Assembly (NCBI GenBank): GCA_035041965.1
Contig: JAPYMA010000235.1
Location: forward strand, 1 to 64,000
Length of the DNA stretch: 64,000 nucleotides
Origin: Anisakis pegreffii
Lineage: Eukaryota; Nematoda; Chromadorea; Rhabditida; Anisakidae
Reading direction: 5' to 3'
The position numbers and the translations under genes are program-made. How positions within the stretch are numbered: the first letter of the stretch is position 1; each line of letters begins with the position of its first letter. The notes beneath the pieces are model-generated. The model did not search any database. It was not told the origin of the DNA and saw nothing but the letters and a program-made list of their open reading frames with translations. Positions 59,701 through 64,000 of this stretch are shown in pieces.

Positions 59701-60713
59701 TACCCTATCCAACACGCGGTACGTATAAAAACTTATCAAAAAATACGATCCGAAGTGTTTGTGGCGAAGTTGAATCGATCATGAAGTCTTACAACGAACC
59801 TCATCAAACAGTCAGTATCTTCTGAACTGAACCAGTTCATCTGGAACCGTTTAAAAAGAGTTTAACGATAATATTTCAAAGGCACAGTTTTTTTTCAAAA
59901 AGGCGATATTTCATTGTGCAAACTGTTTGAATTAGTCTCGATGATGGGTTGAAATAAATTTACTTGATTGAATGAAACGATCGTGAAGAGGTGCAACGAC
60001 GATATTTTAAGATTCAGCGATGAAATATATTGGCAAAAATAAGGTGTTGTATTGAGACTGATTGCTCATGTTAAGATTTTTTACGAATAGGAAAAAATTT
60101 GAGAGAGATTCCCGTTCATCAATTGTTATTGTTTTGAAAGGACTCGAATAATCATATAGAAGCTTTTTGTTCTAACACATAATCACCACAGGGATTGTTT
60201 TAGCGTGAACTTTTACTGCAATTCAATAGCGAACACAGCAGGCTCAATGAAGACTTTGTTTCCATTGATATCACCGACGCAGTTGATTTGCAAATTGTGC
60301 GAAACTTTCTCAACGTGCATGTAAGATGTTCAAGCAAACTAAAAACTTGTGTTCGAAAACAAACAGCACTTCGTTTCGTTGAGTTAGATACATGAATTCA
60401 TTCACTTGAATGCCTCCACTTTCGGTTATCGGAAAATAAAACTTTGATTTTGATTCAGCAAATTTCTTTGCATTAATAACACCAATTTTTTCAGCTGTGT
60501 GAATCCTCATTGAGTTTCGACGAAAATATTCGGATTGTACCAACTGAGCTTGGAATGAGCGAATCGTGTTGTTCAGTGAGAACTGATCTAAACAAGGACT
60601 CAGAACGACAAGCAACGATTAACTGTATTTGTGAAACACTGCTGAGGGTATTTGAAAGAGGATTTGCAAAAAATTTTGAGCATATTTTACTTGCTGATAT
60701 TTATCGCGAATAA
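56751..60713 (+). CDS. Class IIb histone deacetylase, HDAC10-like
   Basis: Zn-dependent deacetylase. Eleven exons join in phase: 56751-56888, 57200-57319, 57548-57675, 57896-57992, 58057-58228, 58602-58748, 58938-59098, 59209-59379, 59661-59810, 60204-60320 and 60495-60713, giving 539 residues. Catalytic features: His pair in RPPGHHA (139-140), zinc ligands D176 and H178 in VDWDVHAG, D264 in [14 protein letters not shown], and the transition-state Tyr307 in LEGGYFL. The phrases [11 protein letters not shown] and IGDPEGQM put it in class IIb. Position 271 is Glu, as in HDAC10, where the corresponding Glu selects acetylated polyamines; HDAC6 has Leu or Lys there. The N-terminal PEACE-type insertion of HDAC10 is absent ([11 protein letters not shown]). 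There is one catalytic domain. The C-terminal 170 residues have no recognised domain. The junction 58228/58602 gives an unusually short loop and may hide another small exon. Confidence 0.9.
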
Positions 60714-61573
60714 ATGTTTATTTCCTTTGTTTAAACTGTAGTCGTCTGGAAACGGTATATTGTAAACTGATTGCACGCAACTCAAAATTCGGATCTCGAT
60801 ATCGAAATTTATGTTCTGAAAAATGTCTGCAGTTCGGCATTCGACAAAACACGACATAATTTCGGTAACACAATCGTATTGAACTATACGTTCGTCATTC
60901 CTAGTTCACTCACTTTCAGTTACATTTTACGCTGATCATGCAAATGATAATCAATGAGTGCATCATTACATATTGGTCTCGTTTCAAAGAAAATAGTGCA
61001 TGAAATTTCGTATTGTATTTATGAAATAGTTGACATTTTACAAACACTTCATAAATTCTTGTTTAGTCTTCATAAACTTTTCACCACTTCAGAAGCTCAA
61101 CTTACATTCAAAAAAGACAATCCATGAAATAATGACGATCCGTTTTATTCGTGGCAGTTTTAAAGTATCTTATAACTTCGACAGAAAATAATAGAAATAT
61201 GAAAAAAGTGATCACAATCGATTATTCCATCCGAATGATATGTAAATCAAATTGCTGTGGGAAGTGAAGATTGGATTCGTCATTACAAATCACTGAAAAA
61301 TTAAACCAACTTGAAGAGGCAGATCGCTTGACAAATATATCTCTCAGTTGTGAATGAATTTTAATCAGAACGTGCATGCAAAGATAATATTAAAAGAAGT
61401 GATATTTGAATAATTTAAAAAAATCCAAATTCTTAATACATCAATTCCACTGTCATTAATTTATGTTTTGGAGAGTGAACTGCCAATTAATTCAGGAGAA
61501 GGAGAGATATGTACTGCATTTTGGAGAGCTAAGTAAAAATCGTCACTTCTATGAAATTTATCTATTCTAATGT
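60714..61573. other. Intergenic, convergent
   Basis: Lies between the HDAC stop (plus) and the stalk-protein stop (minus). AT-rich; no gene, repeat or RNA was recognised. Confidence 0.55.
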
Positions 61574-62447
61574 CTACCTGTCAAGCAGTTTATGTTCATT
61601 TCCTGCAGCACTTCCTCGTCGGTCTGCGTTTCTGCAACAGCAGCATTTTCCTGAATATATCTGCAAAATACAGAATTCAACTAACAAGTGGTGGTGAACG
61701 CGGAACGAGGAAGAGGGGTTTGCTTGAGTGAATCGCCTCTCGTCAATTTCCCCAAAATCATCACTTATAAATATTCCCACTCACGCTTCCGTTCATTCTT
61801 TCAGTCGAATCAACTGGAATGGCCTATATCCTATCACCCCGCAAATTTCTTTATCAGCTATAAAAAAACTTTCAGCTTTGCGCTATTGCAAACAACAGAA
61901 TAACAGGAAACGAAAGAATTGATATGATAACAGTGAAATGCCATTGCTCTGCTAACAGATTAATCGTTCAACGAGTGAATACGGCGATGCAATCGCACAT
62001 CGAGCACACACACACACCCACCTTATAGACGTATGCGAATGCACAAATAAGAATCGCTACAGCCACACTCCATATACAACAATTCAAGGCGTGAATTAGT
62101 CCAGATAGATCCTCCGCTAGTTTATCCACAGATTTCTGCGAAACAGATGAAATACTCGAGAATTCCACTGTCAAAGTGTTAACGGTTGCTTTCGAAACTG
62201 AACTAACGCCAGCGATTTCTTCCATCAAATTCTCTAGGATTATCTTTAGGGTGTTAAAGAACTGAGAAATTTCCAACATCAATTTCTCCATTGTTGTTTT
62301 CGAAACGGCAGAAATATCAGCAATCTCCACAACCAATCTCTTCATAGTTGAATCGACGCTTTCTAACGTCTGAAATAAAACCGAATCTCTCAAAATATTT
62401 TCGTGAAACGGGTGGTTGAATGGTTCGGATTGGATCAACTTATGCAT
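61574..62447 (-). CDS. Repeat-stalk single-pass membrane protein, about 170 residues, unknown
   Basis: Two exons, 62447-62022 and 61660-61574, join in phase 0 across a GTGGGT donor and a TTTTGCAG acceptor. The first 100 or so residues hold about four copies of a 19-21 residue unit of the type (K)-L-x-x-E-(I/F)-x-x-(I/V)-S-(S/A)-V-S-K, for example VVEIADISAVSK, MEEIAGVSSVSK and TVEFSSISSVSQ. This suggests an amphipathic helical rod. A transmembrane segment follows (CIWSVAVAILICAFAYVYK), then a short tail with four cysteines in a row (GKCCCCRNADRRG), a likely palmitoylation site. No signal peptide is visible, and the true start may be in an earlier exon because TTTATTTCAG occurs near the N-terminus. 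The family is not recognised. Confidence 0.6.
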
Positions 62448-63477
62448 GACACAACGTTTCGGCGTCGGTCATTTGTGCTCGAGCTTAGGCTTGGCTGAAT
62501 AACTGGATGATATTATAGAATGAAGAGGATTAATCCAAACAGCGATTTGCCAATCCGAGTAAGAATGAATCGACTCTCTAAAATTCCTGGAAAATCTTCG
62601 AGATGCGTGCATTATAAGCCACTGATATAGTGCTTAGCGAAGCAGATGCTCTGAGTCAATTCCTTTTTGTGCTGTATTTTAGTCCTGAGTGGAAGCTGGG
62701 ATGAATTCGGGCTGATTAGAGGATGGCTTGGAAGTTTTTTTGGGTAACCAATAACACGTACCTTGTCGAGAGACATTGTTCGAAATTTGTGTCAATAATT
62801 AATAGTTAGAACGGATTTTGTGCCTGCAAATTGAGCAGTTTCATGCAATTTTGATGAACGACGACAGCTTCGGACTTTATGAGTTGTCGAGGGCTCTATC
62901 GTTTACGTTTCACTTTTGTGAAGAATCTATTGAGGTTACACATAAATTCGTTCAATTTACCACGATATTCTCCACCATGTATCAAACAATTGAATGCGTT
63001 CTACGCTAACTACGTCACTCACAGATGTATATACGTATATGGTAAGAGTGACTGTGAAAATTGAGTAAAAAACAATAAATTATTGCAATTCTGAATTGAA
63101 TATGTTATATTAAAAAGAGAAGTTCGTCTTCCTGACCAATTTAATAATTTTTTGGTATCATAAAACGAATGAATAACCGGAAAAATATAAGAAAGTCTTA
63201 TCGTTAGAAAAATACATTCTATCATTCTCGATCGATCTTGACGAATGGTTTGTAGGTTTTGAAATCAATGTCAACACTGGCAGTGTATGAAATAGTTGAA
63301 ATAGTTGTGAAATAATCAATGTAAAAGTTTTATCTCATTTCTTATCAATTTTGAATTGCGAATCATAACTGATAATCACTTCTTGCCGCAATATCAAAAA
63401 ACCATATTGCATGCCAATTGCCGACTTTTGTTTTTCTTTCGATCTGCTTATGCTTTATTATTTCACTTTTTGTAGAC
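62448..63477. other. Mostly unassigned; one weak candidate exon
   Basis: On the plus strand at about 62839-62932 an open stretch (FHAILMNDDSFGLYELSRAL) follows a GAGCAG acceptor-like site and ends at a GTTACA donor in phase 0. That would join in phase to the exon at 63478. It could belong to the same gene, but support is thin. Nothing else was seen. Confidence 0.3.
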
Positions 63478-63714
63478 GACAATCGCTAAAAATTCTATTA
63501 ACGAGCTTATCAATTTTTATTTGGATGCTGAAGTTTCATGGTGAGTAGTGTGACGAATAATCACCGTTTTTGTGATCCTTATTCGTACACCACACAGTTT
63601 AACGAGATTAGAGCGATTTGATCGAATCGTTCAAGACATGAATTTTACTCTTTCGGAAGCTGACATCTTCTCAAATTGGATGGATATGAGAAAAATTTGT
63701 TTGAACAATGAATA
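63478..63714 (+). CDS. 3' end of an unrecognised gene (two exons)
   Basis: Exon 63478 to about 63540 (TTIAKNSINELINFYLDAEV) follows a TTTTTGTAG acceptor and ends at a GTGAGT donor in phase 2. The next exon follows CACACAG and continues LTRLERFDRIVQDMNFTLSE to DIFSNWMDMRKICLNNE and a stop at about 63714. Splice sites and phases agree and the residue mix is protein-like and helical. The 5' part was not established and the family is unknown. Confidence 0.45.
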
Positions 63715-63918
63715 GATAAAAGCAGTCGTCAAAGCTAAACGACACTGATAAATAATAATTTCTTGTTTCTCTTTGCATTTTTATGTCTAACGCTTCATCG
63801 CAATGACCACTTCCAATCCATCAGAACAACCACGTGGTGGCAATCTTAGATCCTCGAACTTCTCTGTAACAATCACATACGCCATAGTGAAATAAGCCAT
63901 AATCCTGACTAGTGTTCG

Positions 63919-63980
63919 TTGGGGAACGGGGTCCCCGTCGGGGAGCCCGGCGGGGAACGCGGGGAGCGCTCCCCTCCCAC
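63919..63980. repeat. GC-rich palindromic repeat cluster
   Basis: A run of nested inverted repeats built from GGGGAACG, GGGGTCCCC and GGGGAGCGCTCCCC. Composition is almost pure G+C, in sharp contrast to its surroundings. It is cut by the window edge, so the full element may extend further. Confidence 0.75.
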
Positions 63981-64000
63981 GCAATTTGCTCTCCGACTTT

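Overview
This window reads as chromosomal DNA of a nematode. It is AT-rich, genes are split into many exons of roughly 60-900 bases with GT/AG introns, no operon of bacterial type is present, and several start codons sit just behind a TTTCAG- or TTGCAG-like acceptor, as expected for spliced-leader trans-splicing. All gene models below were built by hand by joining exons on reading phase and on recalled family motifs; no database search was run. The species cannot be named from the sequence.

Layout. 1-2,980: mostly unassigned, with one possible exon and one strong hairpin. 2,979-10,275 (minus): the helicase core of RTEL1. 10,454-10,747 (plus): a possible small gene divergent from RTEL1. 10,750-15,320: intergenic DNA with degenerate repeats, a tRNA-like relic and palindromes. 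15,490-17,794 (plus): Salvador (SAV1), the Hippo-pathway scaffold, with an intronic (TA)n tract. 21,103-21,763 (plus): a small predicted secreted protein. 23,673-26,927 (plus): a 611-residue transcription factor with a very divergent ETS domain. 28,668-47,954 (plus): a membrane adenylyl cyclase of the type V/VI kind whose 5' end is only partly resolved and whose large introns carry a foldback element and ATT repeats. 48,429-52,585 (minus): a nuclear-looking protein in which three copies of a Cys2-His-Cys module alternate with two C2H2 fingers. 53,275-55,853 (minus): the pseudokinase STRAD. 56,751-60,713 (plus): a class IIb histone deacetylase resembling HDAC10. 61,574-62,447 (minus): a repeat-stalk single-pass membrane protein with a cysteine-cluster tail. 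63,478-63,714 (plus): the 3' end of an unrecognised gene. The last 80 bases are a GC-rich palindromic repeat.

How the genes relate. There is no gene cluster with one shared task. Several encode conserved signalling or chromatin proteins: SAV1 (Hippo), STRAD (LKB1/MO25 complex), adenylyl cyclase (cAMP), HDAC10-like (polyamine or protein deacetylation), ETS factor (transcription), RTEL1 (telomere and recombination control). STRAD and the HDAC are head to head over a 0.9-kb shared upstream region containing a G-quadruplex motif; RTEL1 and the small plus-strand gene are also divergent. The most unusual object is the triple Cys2-His-Cys protein, which also has a duplicated 3' splice site expected to give two isoforms differing by 13 residues inside its first zinc module.
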